Counted from the stretch's first letter, positions 36,623 to 48,255 are shown. The stretch is DNA of 64,000 nucleotides from Kryptolebias marmoratus (GCF_001649575.2 NC_051434.1:8328190-8392189); one strand, 5' to 3'. The notes: generated by a model not told the origin, from the letters alone. Numbers and translations: made by a program.

Positions 36623-37571
36623 ATACCCTGCGTATATTCAAATGAATTTTATTATATATATTTTTAAAAATCCTTAGATAATGAGATAATTCAACATGAT
36701 TCTGCAAAGTGTAATTTGTTATCACGACATGCCAAAGTAATCAACATAATTTAAGACATAGATGGTCTTGAATTTTGTGGAAAAAGATTTATGAAAATAA
36801 GAAACTACAACAAAACAATGTCAAGTCAGATAAAGAAAGTAAGTGATACAGGGTAAGGAGCAAAGTTTCAGTAAAACCCATTTTCTGATTTTTTTTTAGC
36901 AGTAATGCTGGATAAGAAATAGCATTCTTTTTTACTTTTCATATTGCTTTCACCTCAGCTGTTTGACTACTAAATGAGCACAGCGGTAGCACAGACTTCA
37001 ATCCCTAAATCAGTAGCAGCAGCAGTAACCAACAGGCCATGGCTCAGTGCACTGAAAACTCTTTGCTGGCCATCAAATTGTCCTCAGAGAAATGAGCTAA
37101 GACTAAAATAAACAGAATAAAGCAGAGAGATGGAGGGTCCTTTCACCTTAGAGAGAGTTATTTGTTTCAGAATCAACAGGCCTATTTGTTCTTTATAATA
37201 TTTGCCGAGCCAAATTGCCAAGCAAGACGAACAACAACAATAAATTCTGCCATTCTTGACTGATGCAACAGCAGATAAATAAAATACACAGAACCTTGCA
37301 AGACGAAGGCTTGGAAAGTGGGCTTGCAGCCAGACAGTCACCACCCCAGGACTGATGGAGGGGAGGGAATGACAGATGCCTCTGTAGCTTTCACTGGATA
37401 CAGTCAAAGGTTCCTATGCAGGTATAGTTTTGAAAAGTAACAGTATTTACTTATCCTCTTCAATTTATTCTCTTTTCAGCAGAGGTTCTTCTTCTATCTT
37501 GATCCCCAGATGATGCTGAAAAACGTTCACAATGCTCTTTGTGGCCATTTTTCCCCCAACAACACACTTAA
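36623..37571. other. No gene seen
   Basis: AT-rich unique DNA. The 107-codon minus frame at 37084-37407 contains no recognisable domain and its composition is unremarkable. Confidence 0.4.
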
Positions 37572-37672
37572 TTAACCCTCTGCTGCCTTTGGGTCAAAAT
37601 GACCTGCATGGCCTCAGTTTTAAAATTCCAGCCTGGTGGGTCATTTTGACCCAAGGGCAGCAGGATGGTTAA
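37572..37672. mobile_element. piggyBac-type MITE, complete (about 101 bp)
   Basis: Bounded by TTAA at 37572-37575 and 37669-37672. The ends are inverted: left 'ttaaccctctgctgcctttg' continuing 'ggtcaaaatgacc', right end reversed 'ttaaccatcctgctgccctt' continuing 'gggtcaaaatgaccc'. The roughly 33-bp inverted repeats leave a short centre. TTAA ends and TTAACC termini are the hallmark of piggyBac-type elements. Apparently intact at both borders. Confidence 0.9.
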
Positions 37673-38239
37673 AAACAAGGGCAACAAAAGCGAACACAGT
37701 ACCTTAATTGGTTTGCACGTCTTTTAATGTGCTCTGAATCCCTCGTTATTCTGTTTTCCAGGTGACAAGCTGTAAACATTCTGATTTATGCTGTAAAAGA
37801 TTTTAACATGGAAGTCCATGAAGCCTGACACACTTGAAAATAAGCCTCAAGTGGCTGCTCAGGATAAGCAGTAGCCCTTACACTTCCAAATTGCTTTTAT
37901 ATTTCGACTGTAGAGTTTCCTCCTTGAACTAAACATAATTCATTACAAATTATTTTCCTCACTCATTTTGAGCCCATGATCCCAAGTCGATAGTGTTTGT
38001 TGAAACCAATCATAACAGAACTCCTTAAATCGCTGCGAAGAGCTGCTGTGTTTATGTATCATTTTAATTGGTGGATCTTTATAACAAAACGTTGAACAAA
38101 GGAATGTTTGCAAAGAAAATAATCTGACAAATAACTGATGAAAACCTGGGATTTTATATGCTGTAAAGGTGATTACTGAGTGACAACAAGTGTGCTGATT
38201 ACTAACTAAATGCAGGTGGTTTGAGAGGATCTGGAAACA
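37673..38239. other. No gene seen; longest ORF of the window rejected
   Basis: The 154-codon minus frame (37943-38407) covers this stretch and the next feature. It is Cys/Phe/His/Ser-rich, has no domain or splice support, and its N-terminal third is antisense to an LTR-like A-rich fragment. Confidence 0.4.
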
Positions 38240-38400
38240 AGAATTGTGGAGGATATCTAGTGACACGACTTTAAAATTAGAACATAACTCAGCTGAACCA
38301 TTAAAACAGCCAAAATTCATAACAAAACACAAGAAACCGAAACAAGGATTAACAGGAAACAACCAAAAATCACAAGAAGGGCTCCGGCCGACAGAGTGGG
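38240..38400 (-). mobile_element. Possible LTR-like A-rich fragment
   Basis: 'cataacaaaacacaagaaac', 'cgaaacaaggattaacagga' and 'aacaaccaaaaatcacaaga' resemble the A-rich side of the LTR-like elements at 22.4 and 46.4 kb. Weak; no termini. Confidence 0.25.
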
Positions 38401-39774
38401 AACACACTGTCTCTTACTTGTGTGAAATGATTCCGTCGACTCTGAAGCTCTTCACATCCTGTTCTTTAATTTTAAAACACATTTAAGTCAAAGGCAAACT
38501 GCAAAGCTTTGCCACAAAAAATTACACTTTTAGCAGTTTGTGGTAAACACTTTTAAGATGCAGAAAATAAAAAAAGAGAATAAAGACAGAGGTGGAGTTG
38601 TGTTTTCTAGCTTGATGTGGATTACATGAGTAATATTTCCAAATCTGTCTCCCCATAACAGTTTTATATGCATCCGGTCTGGTTGCCTCCACAACAGGAA
38701 TAATAAATATAATATTCCAACCAGATGCACAACTTGCCATTATTATACTTCCTATAACTTTTGAATTGTGTGTGTGTGTGTGTTTCAGAGTGAAACTGAG
38801 AGGCACTGAGAGTGTGTAGGTGTGTGTGTATGTACTTTTCATGCACACATTGTATGTTCATGTGGCTTCTGTTTCTAATTGTAAAACATGCAGGCCTTTG
38901 CTGTATTTAAACCACATGTGTTACATGATTGCTGGTCTAGTTTTACATTAATAAAAAGCACGACTCGCGTGTTTTTGTGTGAGCGCTCGCCTGTTCCTGC
39001 TCCGGAGTGTTATAGTAATAAAATCATCACACAACATTTCTGACATTTAACCAGAGACTCAGAAAAGGGAGAGGAGAGCAGAAAATATCCTGAGGGAAAC
39101 CTGCGGTTAAGGTTTCAAGTCAGAGTGATTACTCTCAATATGATGGCAGGTTTATTTTCATACTAATTTCCAAGCATCACCCCTTGAATCAAACAGCTCT
39201 GTCTGCAGCTGACACACAGGAAACCTGCCTCCAGCAGGCATTGGAGTTGATTTGTGGGGGCTAAATCTCTGAATTTTAGTGCGTCAAAAGTGTTTCCATA
39301 AATATTCCAGAGGAGCGAGGCCTGGATGTACACTCATCCGTCCCATTAAATCTACTGACAGGTGAGTGATTAACATTAATTATCTTGTTTAAGTGCAATG
39401 TTCTGTCAGGAAACACTGAGTCCTGGTATTCCTGTAAATGTCACTTATACTCTTAAACATTGTTGCAGACCAAACACACAGCACCATGACAACAAGTCTC
39501 CCTGGTGGCAGCAGTCTCCTTAAAAAAAGAAGAAAAAAATAAAAAAAAGTGCCCTGGGCTTTTAGGATGTGCTGAAAGAAAAGAGATGCACACAAATGTA
39601 ATCCTGAGCTCAGAGGAGTCGAGCTGCCTCCAGGGTTGTGGTGTCAGTTAACACAGGACACCCAGTGAGGTCCTGTGACCATGACTTATTGGTTTACAAT
39701 TACAGTAATATAGCAACATTTTGTCTAGATTCACAAGAATTACAATTGTATTCAGTCTTCTTGTAGTTTTCTTC
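38401..39774. other. No gene seen; short GT run at 38766-38784
   Basis: Minus frames of 108, 66 and 65 codons at 38522-38861 overlap one another and translate the GT run. The rest is unique sequence without supported exons. Confidence 0.4.
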
Positions 39775-40292
39775 TGATATGATACAATATAATATAACAT
39801 TATACAATATAGTGTAATGAGATATAATATATCATGTGATACAATGTATTACAATATAATATATGACATGATAGAATGCAAGATGATATTTGATACCATA
39901 TGATTGTTATATGATACAATATAATTTGATACCATACAATATAGTGCAACAGTATGATGTACAATACCATGTATGACATATTTATAGTACAGAATATGAT
40001 ATGACTCAATATGCAGCAGTAGATCATATCTAATATGATTTATCATATGTACTGTATTTATATGATACAATATGTGATATAAAATATTCTGATACAATAT
40101 AGTACAGCAATATGATATGATAAGAAATGATTTATTGTATGTGTTATATGGTATTTTATGATGTAGTATGATAATGTCATGATATTAGATATGATATTAG
40201 GTACATCATGATATGCTAAGCTTCTTATGATATATGTTTTAGGAGATGGTGTAACAATATAAGATATGTATATAAGATATTATATACTATAA
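39775..40292. repeat. AT-rich degenerate tandem block ('gatacaatat' motif)
   Basis: About 520 bp composed largely of variants of 'atgatacaatata' ('tgatacaatataatatg', 'gatatgatataat', 'gatacaatatagtgcaac'). The period is irregular, roughly 12-25 bp. Two minus frames rich in I, Y, H and S are its translation. It has the look of an old expanded cryptic minisatellite. Confidence 0.85.
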
Positions 40293-40909
40293 ATAATTGA
40301 TTCCTTGAGAAATGGGTTTTGTGCTCTGTGTTGTCCCAGCAGCTGTCTTCTGAAATCTAGCTATCATTGCTTTGCATTCTCATTTTGTTGTGTTAACATG
40401 TTCATAATCCCAGTCTGGTTGTGCTATTAAAATCTCAATTTACAACCATAGTGAGTGGTTTTAAAAAGTTGGCTGCCGCTCAGTCTTGTAATGAGGAAGA
40501 TGAGATGACAGGTACGAATCCATCTGTGATTTGACTCACAGTTTACAACCCCTAATGCGCTGCAGCAGAATAACACATTACATTTTAACTCAAGCACATG
40601 ACTCATTTATCCTTGATACGTTTTGAAACGCAGTGTTTTTGCTTTGGCTCTCTCTAGTTTCATCTGTGCACAGCCAAGTAAGAGCAACAAGATGCTGTTT
40701 GTGATCTGATGGACTGTCTGAAGGCATTCTGAGAGAGGCAGCGAAGCATTGAGGACAAGTGGGGGAGCAGTTACTGTAAACTGATAAACTGCGACAATTC
40801 ATCATGAAAAAGTGCTGTAATGCACTGAGCATCACAGATAAATGACATATAATGGTTAAAAAGAACTAGAAGACATTTTTTTATCATTGGTGTTATCCCA
40901 TCCACTGAT
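40293..40909. other. No gene seen
   Basis: Unique sequence. The 81-codon minus frame at 40590-40835 has no recognised domain. Confidence 0.4.
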
Positions 40910-41045
40910 AATGTAACTTAGGAAACACAAAAATGGCTATAATGCTGTTAATTTGACAGCTATTGAGCTAAAACTTGGTGTGGTAGTAACATATAGTGCT
41001 CACAGGTCATGCATGATCCTTCTTTAAAACTTTCACATGTAATCT
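40910..41045 (+). repeat. Repeat A copy 7 (partial)
   Basis: Inner landmarks only: 'aaacacaaaaatggctataa', 'cagctattgagctaaaactt', 'ggtgtggtagtaacatatag' and 'ccttctttaaaactttcaca'. The 'actctgagcac' section is lost. Confidence 0.7.
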
Positions 41046-42929
41046 ACTGGAAAATATGTATTTGTACCTTTAGCCCTATATTAATATTATTATATTTACT
41101 TATTGTTTCCTGTCCTTCCTTTCTACACACTTAATGAAAAACAATGTTTCTTTCTGATTTACTGTATTTTGACAATGTTTCAGTCAAAAACATTAATATA
41201 ATTCATCAGTTTAATTTTTTTCATCCTTGGTAAAGCGTCTAATTGCTTTACCATTCGTATGCTGATCTGTGTGTGTGTGTGTGTTCTACATGAGTGATAT
41301 CGTAGTATAGATGATTTATTGGCGGCCGTCCATGCATACGAGCTGCTGTGCGAGTCTTGTGTGTTCCCGTGTGTGTGCGTGTGCAAGGCCGCAGCTTTTA
41401 AATACTGGCTGAAAGACAAAAATAACAACCCTGAAGGTAAAGGAGACAAATCTAATCACACAACACAGGACGAAAGAAATCACACACACACACACACAGA
41501 ATATGCTCTTTGTTCCACCCCGTCTTTTACATACATGCAGACTCACAAACCTGGACTGATGACAACTGTGGAAAGTTTGGGAACTGGTAGGTTTTTTTTT
41601 CTTTTTAGAAAGCGTCAGTGCATTGGAGCATTACCACATTTCAGCAGGGTTTGGCCAAAATCTCCTCTCCTTGTCCTGTGCAAAATCTACCAGAATGAAT
41701 AAAAAAATACTGCTAACATTTTATGTTATGAGAAGAAACTTTGTGCTGTGAGTTTGAATAGCCATGATGAAAATTGTGTTTTTTGTGTGTCTGAATCTGA
41801 CTGCACAAAGTGGGTTCACAAAGCCTTGAGACATGAGACAAACTGTAAAGAAAAAACTAACCCTATGAAAAGAACAATTCAAAGATTGCAGAACAAACTT
41901 ATCACAAAAGCTGGTGCAAGAAAAGTTAGATTTTTGATCTTTACAAACTTCTAATCAGAACTAGCCTGCAAAGACATGGTGTTCTGCATGTTTTTTCCAT
42001 TAAAAAATCATGCCAGATGTAAAGGTAAAAATGTACAGACAAATGCATGTGCGGCTACAAGAGAAAAATTTTCTTGCAACTTAAATATCACTTCATGTTA
42101 AAGGCTAAATACAGAGAATATCCAACATCATTAATATGAGACATCTTATGAAGTGATAATAAGGATAACATAAAACCCAGGCAGACCATGTAGGTGAAAA
42201 TGGAAAAAAAGAGAGTTAAAAAAAGGATTTGATGTTTTAATTAACTAAATAATTATTCAAATAAAAATACAGCGGATGGCCGAAGTGATAGGAGGTGACA
42301 AGTCAGATGGGGAGAAACGCTTCGGGTGACAGAAACGCTGAGACAGACGATGAAAGAAAGAGACGGGTAGAATCATACTTTCCATTTTCCAGTGCGTCAC
42401 ATGAAAACAGTCTATTCATTAAAGCATCAAAACTAACACGCAATGGTCTGACCGCTTCAAAGCGTGGGCTGAATATAAACAGAATTCAGAGCGGGAGAGG
42501 GGGAGGAATGACAAAGATGGCTTCTGTTTTCAGCGCCAACATCAAGCATCAGTGTGTGTGTAGGGTACGGGACGCAAATGCTTCTGTTTACATTTACAGG
42601 TCATTTACATGAACAAACGCATACTCACCATTAATTAGCTGCTGCAATCATTTTTGCCAAGCAAACATTTTCATGATATTAAGAGATCTTGTCTATTTTA
42701 CAAGAGTGAACTCCTCAGTGTTTCTGTTGAACATAATATTCACCATGAAAGCTTTATTTTACTGAGGTGGGAGTTTGAATTCTTACTCTAACTACACCTA
42801 ACAAGAGAATAAAATTCTTCAACTGATAGCGGAGGTGTTTACTTTTGTGGTGGAATGTTAGCAATGAAAACATCCTTTAATTTTGACATTGTGAGAGAAA
42901 AAAACCCTGCATGTCAAGGGATTTTTCCT
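41046..42929. other. No gene seen; (TG)8 at 41267-41284 and (CA)9 at 41480-41498
   Basis: The 127-codon plus frame (41319-41702) and its minus-strand counterparts run through the two dinucleotide arrays and show no domain. The 105-codon frame at 42295-42612 is open through a purine-rich patch but not recognised. Confidence 0.4.
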
Positions 42930-43040
42930 AAAGGAATAGTTCACATAATTTGAAGTTTAAAAACCAAAGTTCAAGTCTAACCATTGAGCAAGCTAACAGC
43001 TTGTCTAAGTAAAATGCTGATGTTATTTCATAAATGTTAT
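42930..43040 (+). repeat. Repeat B copy, diverged
   Basis: 'aaaggaatagttcacataat' and 'ttgaagttt' match the head, and 'gagcaagctaacagcttgtc' matches the distal part ('gacaagctaagagctcatcc' at 48220). The centre is deleted. Confidence 0.45.
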
Positions 43041-43049
43041 TAAATGAAA

Positions 43050-43475
43050 AGATTAGCATTCTTTGAAGGAATTCATGTTGTTCACCTTCTTTCATCCCAG
43101 AGTTTTAGACTAAAGTCGTCTTTCTGCTGAGAAATGACTGAACTGTAGTTGCAAAAACTGTCATGAGCAATCTCATGCAATGTTGCAAGATGTCACACTC
43201 AGAGTGTGCTTTGTGACCAACTCTCAGCTACTACCACACCAGATGTTAGGTCACTATCTGTAAAACTGAAATACAGTCAGCTGGGGCAGCCATCCTGAAT
43301 CAGGTTGGCTCTGCGGTCAATAAATACTTCTGCAGCTTTCATTAAAATTTGTCCAGTGGTTCATGAGACATTTTAAAAACACACAGGAATGCAAACACAG
43401 AGACACACATACATACAGATACAGGCAAAGACATCATCATCCTCTTTCGCCTTTTGACGGCGGGCGAAAATAAAC
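43050..43475 (-). repeat. Repeat A copy 8, near full length
   Basis: From 'ttcatgttgttcaccttctt' to 'cgccttttgacggcgggcga', so both outer ends are present. It carries 'gcaatctcatgcaatgttgc' and 'aagatgtcacactcagagtg', an insertion shared only with the copy at 60.8 kb, then 'aactctcagctactaccaca', 'caggttggctctgcggtcaa', 'ccagtggttcatgagacatt' and a CA-containing outer segment. Confidence 0.88.
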
Positions 43476-43689
43476 CTTTACATGACCGTCAATTTTATAT
43501 TATTACTTCCTGCAAGAATAAAATGTCTGCCTATACGCTAGGCTGCACTAAAAGCGTTACAGCTAGCTGCTGCTGCTACCATTAGCTTTTAGAATAACAA
43601 AAGGAATAATAATACCATAAAAATAACCATGTAATGTAAAATTGATGACATGTTATGGTTTAGATAATAGTGGTTCCCTGAACCTCAAC
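43476..43689. other. Short unique spacer
   Basis: No feature recognised. Confidence 0.4.
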
Positions 43690-43865
43690 GGGATTAGAGT
43701 TGTTTTAACATGACAGCAATCTGCTTTGAGTTGTCAACGTGTTACGAGTCTGAATTAAACCTTTATGCCTCCAAACTGAGGACTTTCAAAGAGATATCTA
43801 CAACAGGTAAGATAGTAATTTATTTAGACCTTTCCATTGAACCACACTTCACTACACTACATTTT
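43690..43865 (-). repeat. Repeat B copy, minus strand
   Basis: The reverse complement reads 'gtgaagtgtggttcaatgga', 'aaggtctaaataaattacta', 'tcttacctgttgtagatatc', 'tctttgaaagtcctcagttt' and 'ggaggcataaaggtttaatt', the order of repeat B at 1903 and 48095. On the plus strand it presents a deceptive 32-codon ORF ending at a consensus-like splice donor (cag|gtaaga at 43806), which comes from the repeat. Confidence 0.65.
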
Positions 43866-45399
43866 TTCTACGTATGTTTTAGGTTTTGGTTGCTTCTTGG
43901 TTAGGTTTAGGAAATAAAACTACAAATTTCTTCATAAGAATGAACTAATGCTAAAATTTTTGTTTTAAGAATAACTTACTGCTTAACCTTCAATAATATA
44001 AAACTTATGAAGTAACTTAATGAATGACTTTGCAACACCATGTCAAAATTTGAACTGGCTGCCATCATAAGGCGTGCTCTGTTACTTGAAGCCAAAAGGG
44101 ATTTTTTTTTTTTTTTCCACCTGTAATATATTTCAAGGATTTGTGGAAAAGAAAAAAAAAAAACTGAAATTAAACAGACAGCATAAATTTGTTGTAAGAA
44201 GAAATGCTTTATCCCCCTTTTATTAGTTTTTGGCAGCCAAACTGTTTGGGAACTACTGCTCCCGGCTCCCTGACAACATAATGCCATGATTTATTCACTG
44301 TGGTTCACGACTACACTGACACACAGATTTTGGCTCGCTATGTTCAGTCTTTTGCCCAGGGGCCTCTAAACATCAGTGGTCTAAACTTCAGTGCTGCCCA
44401 GGGTGAAACACCCCAGGGGTCACAGGACACTTTGGCCATTGCTCTGTTAAATAATTTTTGCCGTTAGTGAATGCGCTAGGAGGGCAAAAGTGTCTCCCAA
44501 TCACACTATCATTCACTTCTTCAGTCACCTTTTATCTCCCCTCTTCTTTTTAGATTTCATTCTAACAACACCCTGCCCTGCCAACATATCATTAACCCCT
44601 AAGAATGAGAAAACTGCCCTGTTTTATTTTGTGTAAAATTACATGGCTTTACAAGACTTAGGGCCCATTCCACACACCTTCATCTTCTCACGCCTCAGTT
44701 GCCTCTTCACTGGCCTTGACAGAAGAATCCATTAATCCACTCAACACATAGAGAACTGAGCTCTCGGCCTTTTGCCTGAAACTCAGAGATGTGGTGACGT
44801 CACACTCATTTCAGCCTCCTTACGTTGGCTTTGGGTATAAGTCAGGATTCATTAAAAAAAAAATGTACGGCTGGTTTTGTGGGATTATTTGTAAAACCCT
44901 CAAGATGTCATATATTTCTTTACATTTTTAAAATCCAATGGGGCTCACATGATTTCATTTTTATTACCAAAATCATTCTACCATCAGACAAACACTTGTG
45001 TTCATCTTCTTCTGCTTTTGTATTTTCTTATTTTTTATTTGACTCTTAAATACTCTTACATTTAAGAGTAGGTGTACTTGACTTGCTCATTGCACATTTC
45101 TTTGGTCACATGCAGTCAACAATAGAGGGAAAAAGTGGAAGCAACAGAAAATCCACCAAAACCACTGAAGTTCTATTCTCTAGTTGAAGATGTTTTGCTT
45201 ACTATCAGTGGAGCTTTATCAATTCAAAACTGGAGCATGTGGAGTTTCAAGATTTAAACTGCATGTTCCATGGCAACAACAACAAAAGCATTGTGGTGGA
45301 AGCACCCAAATGCAGGCCCACAGGAGGAAGCATATAGACGTGCAGGTTGTGGAGCTCCAACAACAATGTTATTAGCCAAACAGAAAAACAGAAAGTCCC
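43866..45399. other. No gene seen; poly-T at 44101-44117
   Basis: Contains A/T runs at 44101-44165 and unique sequence elsewhere. Minus frame 43976-44287 (103 codons) is low complexity. 44340-44440 carries 'cccaggggcctctaaacatc', a possible scrap of a DNA transposon end. Confidence 0.35.
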
Positions 45400-45728
45400 A
45401 TTCATTCTTATTTTCATATCCTCATGACCCTTTTCCGAGTTGCAGGGAGTTAGTGCCTGTCCAGTGCCTGTCCAGTGGGCAAAAAGTGGAATACACCTTG
45501 GACGGGTATTCAGTCCATCACAGGGCCACATTTTTTACACTCTCATATTTAGGACCAATTTAGAATCTCCAAACAAGTTTTTGAACCTTAGTAGGAAACT
45601 GCAGTACCCAGAGAAAACCCATGCATGCACGAGACGAACATGTTAACCCTGCCAGCAGAGTTTTAAACCCAGAACATTCTTGCTGCAAGGCAACAGTGCT
45701 AACCACCTCCACCACCGAGCAGCTCAGG
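45400..45728 (+). repeat. CCAT-headed teleost repeat, longest copy
   Basis: Runs from 'ttttccgagttgcagggagt' through 'cagtccatcacagggccaca', 'tttaggaccaatttagaatc', 'cccagagaaaacccatgcat', 'gcatgcacgagacgaacatg' and 'tgctgcaaggcaacagtgct' to 'accacctccaccaccgagca'. The CCAT head is gone, and a 14-bp direct duplication ('gtgcctgtccagtg') lies near 45455-45480. The widespread distribution is established; the functional class is uncertain. Overlapping plus and minus frames here are translations of the repeat. Confidence 0.85.
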
Positions 45729-46164
45729 AACAGTGGCTGTACAACCATTTGCAGCCCAGGTGAGAAAGTAGCTAGCCAGTAGGTAGAGTTTGCACTTCAT
45801 TTCAAGTGGCATATCGACTGAGCACCCTGCTAAGATCTAGTGGCTAAACCGGCTGATGTAAACAAGGTTTTCCCACTGCCAAGATCCAAATGTGATAAAA
45901 AAAGTCTGATAAATCTGTTAATATGATAAGTTACAGGCTGTGTTAAACAGTAGGAGATTTTTTGGGGGTATTTTGCACATTTATGTTGCCAGTTAATGGT
46001 GTTAAAGAACACCATAAACCTATATCGCACTGATAGATCATTCCTGATTTAAGGTGACACTTCTTCCCACTGTGAAGCACTTTGGTTTCCATTAATGAAG
46101 GAGCTCCTCCCTTCCCCTCTCATCATCACGTCTGCTCAGGTCATCGCTCAGCTAACTCACAATA
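45729..46164. other. No gene seen
   Basis: Unique sequence without recognised repeats. Confidence 0.4.
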
Positions 46165-46480
46165 AATGCACTCAGGAAGTCCAAAGGCAAAATAAAGCTA
46201 GACCACACAACATGACCCGAGTTAACAAAAAAAAAAAAAAAAAAAAGAACAAATAAATAAATAATTTAAAAAAACAAGAAACACATTTACTGGGAGAGGT
46301 GATTGGAAAGTGGAAACAGGTGAGCTGATTGAGGATCAACAGCAGTTGGGGAAGTGAGGAGCTGGAAACGAGGACAACTGGGGACACCGAGAGATTATGA
46401 CACAAATTACAGGAACAAAACAAGAAACATGGTCGAACTGAAAAACAAAGAACTCACAGTAATACATAAAGATACTAAAC
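46165..46480 (-). mobile_element. LTR-like fragment with internal poly-A
   Basis: 'aaaggcaaaataaagctaga', a 21-base A run (46226-46246), 'gtggaaacaggtgagctgat', 'gaggagctggaaacgaggac' and 'aggaacaaaacaagaaacat' give the same overall arrangement as the LTR-like element at 22.1-22.6 kb, in the same orientation. Borders not found. Confidence 0.4.
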
Positions 46481-47509
46481 AGAGAGAGAAGCAGTTTTTT
46501 AAAATATCTGTTTATCATTTACCTTCTTCAGAAAGAAATGCAGGAAAAAAAACGTTTTGCATCAAAGTTGCTAGTAGTAGTATCTTGTCCTGGGGGGGCG
46601 GGTACCAATGATAAGCCTACATAAAAATAGGTAAAAAGAAACATTAAAGCCACATACTTCCAGGTAATAATTTCAAAAATTGCAATTCACTTTATGCATA
46701 TAAAGGGCTGTTAGAGAATGCAACTCAGCAGCTCAGCATGGGCTCCTGGCTCCTTAACAAGCAGCACACTGAGTGACAGTAGATAATCATTTTCAATCTG
46801 GTTGCGTTAGCAAATTAAAGGCAGACTGAACTGTACATACTGTAAATAAGTGTCAACAAACAGTACACACAGTATACACAAAGACACATGTAATCCATTG
46901 CTCTTCTTTCCACAATTGTTTTCCTCCTCAGAAACACACAGGAAACACAAACCTCAACACACACATGTGCAGATGCCCCCCCCGTAATCACAAAAAGAGA
47001 GGCCAACTGTACCAAGCACAAGGAACAAAACCAGATCTGCTTAAATCAAAATGAAACATATTATCGTGCTTTAAGCACATTTCACTCCAGCAATCGCATA
47101 AACACAGAAATATATTCAGAAATATTTTCTCTCTGTAAAACAATGCAACGATTATCGGATTATCGTTTCATCTTTTTGTTGTGGTGGATCTGGACTGCTG
47201 ATTTAAAATTCTAAACAGATCGCATAAAAGGAGGCTTTGAAGTCATCTTCCCCTTGTTTCTGTCTCTTCTCTGTCTTTTTTATCTTATGTATGTTGCTCA
47301 ATGTGTCCTGAGTTGTTTGTTAAAAACCAGACATCTCGCCAACAAGCTACTGATGTTGCGTACAGCTGGAATCCAGGAAATCAGATGTAAATTTTGGGGT
47401 TTGTTTTAACCTCCCAAAACGTATTTACTTCTCCGCTCTTAGTGGATTAAAGTTCAAGACGGACCCCTCTCCTCCCTTTCCACACTTTTATCTGCTTGCG
47501 TCTCTGCCT
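46481..47509. other. No gene seen
   Basis: Unique AT-rich DNA with a C run near 46976-46984. The minus frame of 68 codons at 46815-47021 is Cys/Val-rich because of short CA runs. Confidence 0.4.
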
Positions 47510-47640
47510 TCCTTGTTTCCAGCTCACATATGTTGCGGTAATAACACTAATTGACCGTTCATAAACATCCCTTAACCTAATCCTCGTTTCTATGACGACA
47601 TAATTCAATTCCACTGTTAGATTACCAAACAGATTCCTCC
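47510..47640. other. Unique block with conserved-noncoding character
   Basis: A repeat-free, run-free patch with evenly mixed bases ('gttgcggtaataacactaat', 'gaccgttcataaacatccct', 'ctatgacgacataattcaat') between low-complexity neighbours. Suspected regulatory element; not demonstrated. Confidence 0.25.
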
Positions 47641-47755
47641 GAGGAGGAGGCATACGCACGCACAAACACGCAGATACACATATCTGCTCAGTCACTTGTC
47701 CAGTTGGCGTGTTCCTCCAGATGAGGTCAGTAATGAGGAACACCAACGTGGAGTC

Positions 47756-47757
<2 letters not shown>
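47641..47757. other. Short unique spacer
   Basis: Contains a CA-bearing patch only. Confidence 0.4.

Positions 47758-47800
<43 letters not shown>
47758..47800. repeat. (GT)n microsatellite
   Basis: About 19 GT units, one terminal interruption. 'VCVCVCV' frame is its translation. Confidence 0.97.
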
Positions 47801-47801
<1 letters not shown>

Positions 47802-48094
47802 GAACACCAGGGAAGAGGCTTGATGGAGAAAATATGGAAGAATTAAATTCATTAAAAAGGAGATCCGTCAGTCACGCTTAAATGGTACACAGATACAAAC
47901 AGAGGGAACTAGCTGCACACAAGCTGCACTTTAAAAAAAAAAAATAATACAGCTGAAGGAAAAGGCTTGTTTTTATCCACTTGTGTAGTTGGTTGCTGCT
48001 AAAGTGATTTTTTTCTTTGAGGCGAAGCTCAAGGACTGATTGACTATTTAGGTGGATGAAAGAAAAACACACTTGTCTGATAATGCACGTTTAA
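47801..48094. other. No gene seen
   Basis: Short A run at 47933-47944; unique DNA otherwise. Confidence 0.4.
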
Positions 48095-48255
48095 AGCAAC
48101 AGTTCAGATCTATTGAGGTGGTGTTCTGTGGAAAGGTTGTAAACACTTAATATCTTACCTGTTGCAGCAAGCTCTCTGAACAACATTACTTTGGAGAAAT
48201 AGTTGATTTCTGACCCAACTGACAAGCTAAGAGCTCATCCAAACCCAACCAGTGG
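48095..48255 (+). repeat. Repeat B copy, best preserved
   Basis: 'agcaacagttcagatctatt', 'ggtgttctgtggaaaggttg', 'ttaatatcttacctgttgca', 'gcaagctctctgaacaacat', 'tactttggagaaatagttga', 'tttctgacccaactgacaag' and 'gagctcatccaaacccaacc'. It serves as the reference for the other repeat B calls. Confidence 0.7.

Noticed and set aside
37943..38407. 154-codon minus-strand ORF, the longest without N
   Set aside because: No domain, odd composition (Cys, Phe, Ser, His-rich), no splice signals, and partly antisense to an LTR-like A-rich fragment.
39800..40097. Minus-strand frames rich in I, Y, H and S
   Set aside because: Translation of the AT-rich degenerate block.
43710..43806. Plus-strand ORF starting at ATG and ending at a perfect-looking donor (CAG|GTAAGA)
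   Set aside because: It is the reverse strand of repeat B, whose order is matched at 1.9 and 48.1 kb.
44758..44790. 'tctcggccttttgcctgaaa', similar to the 5' end of U2 snRNA
   Set aside because: The match ends quickly, has mismatches in the conserved core, and no snRNA body follows.
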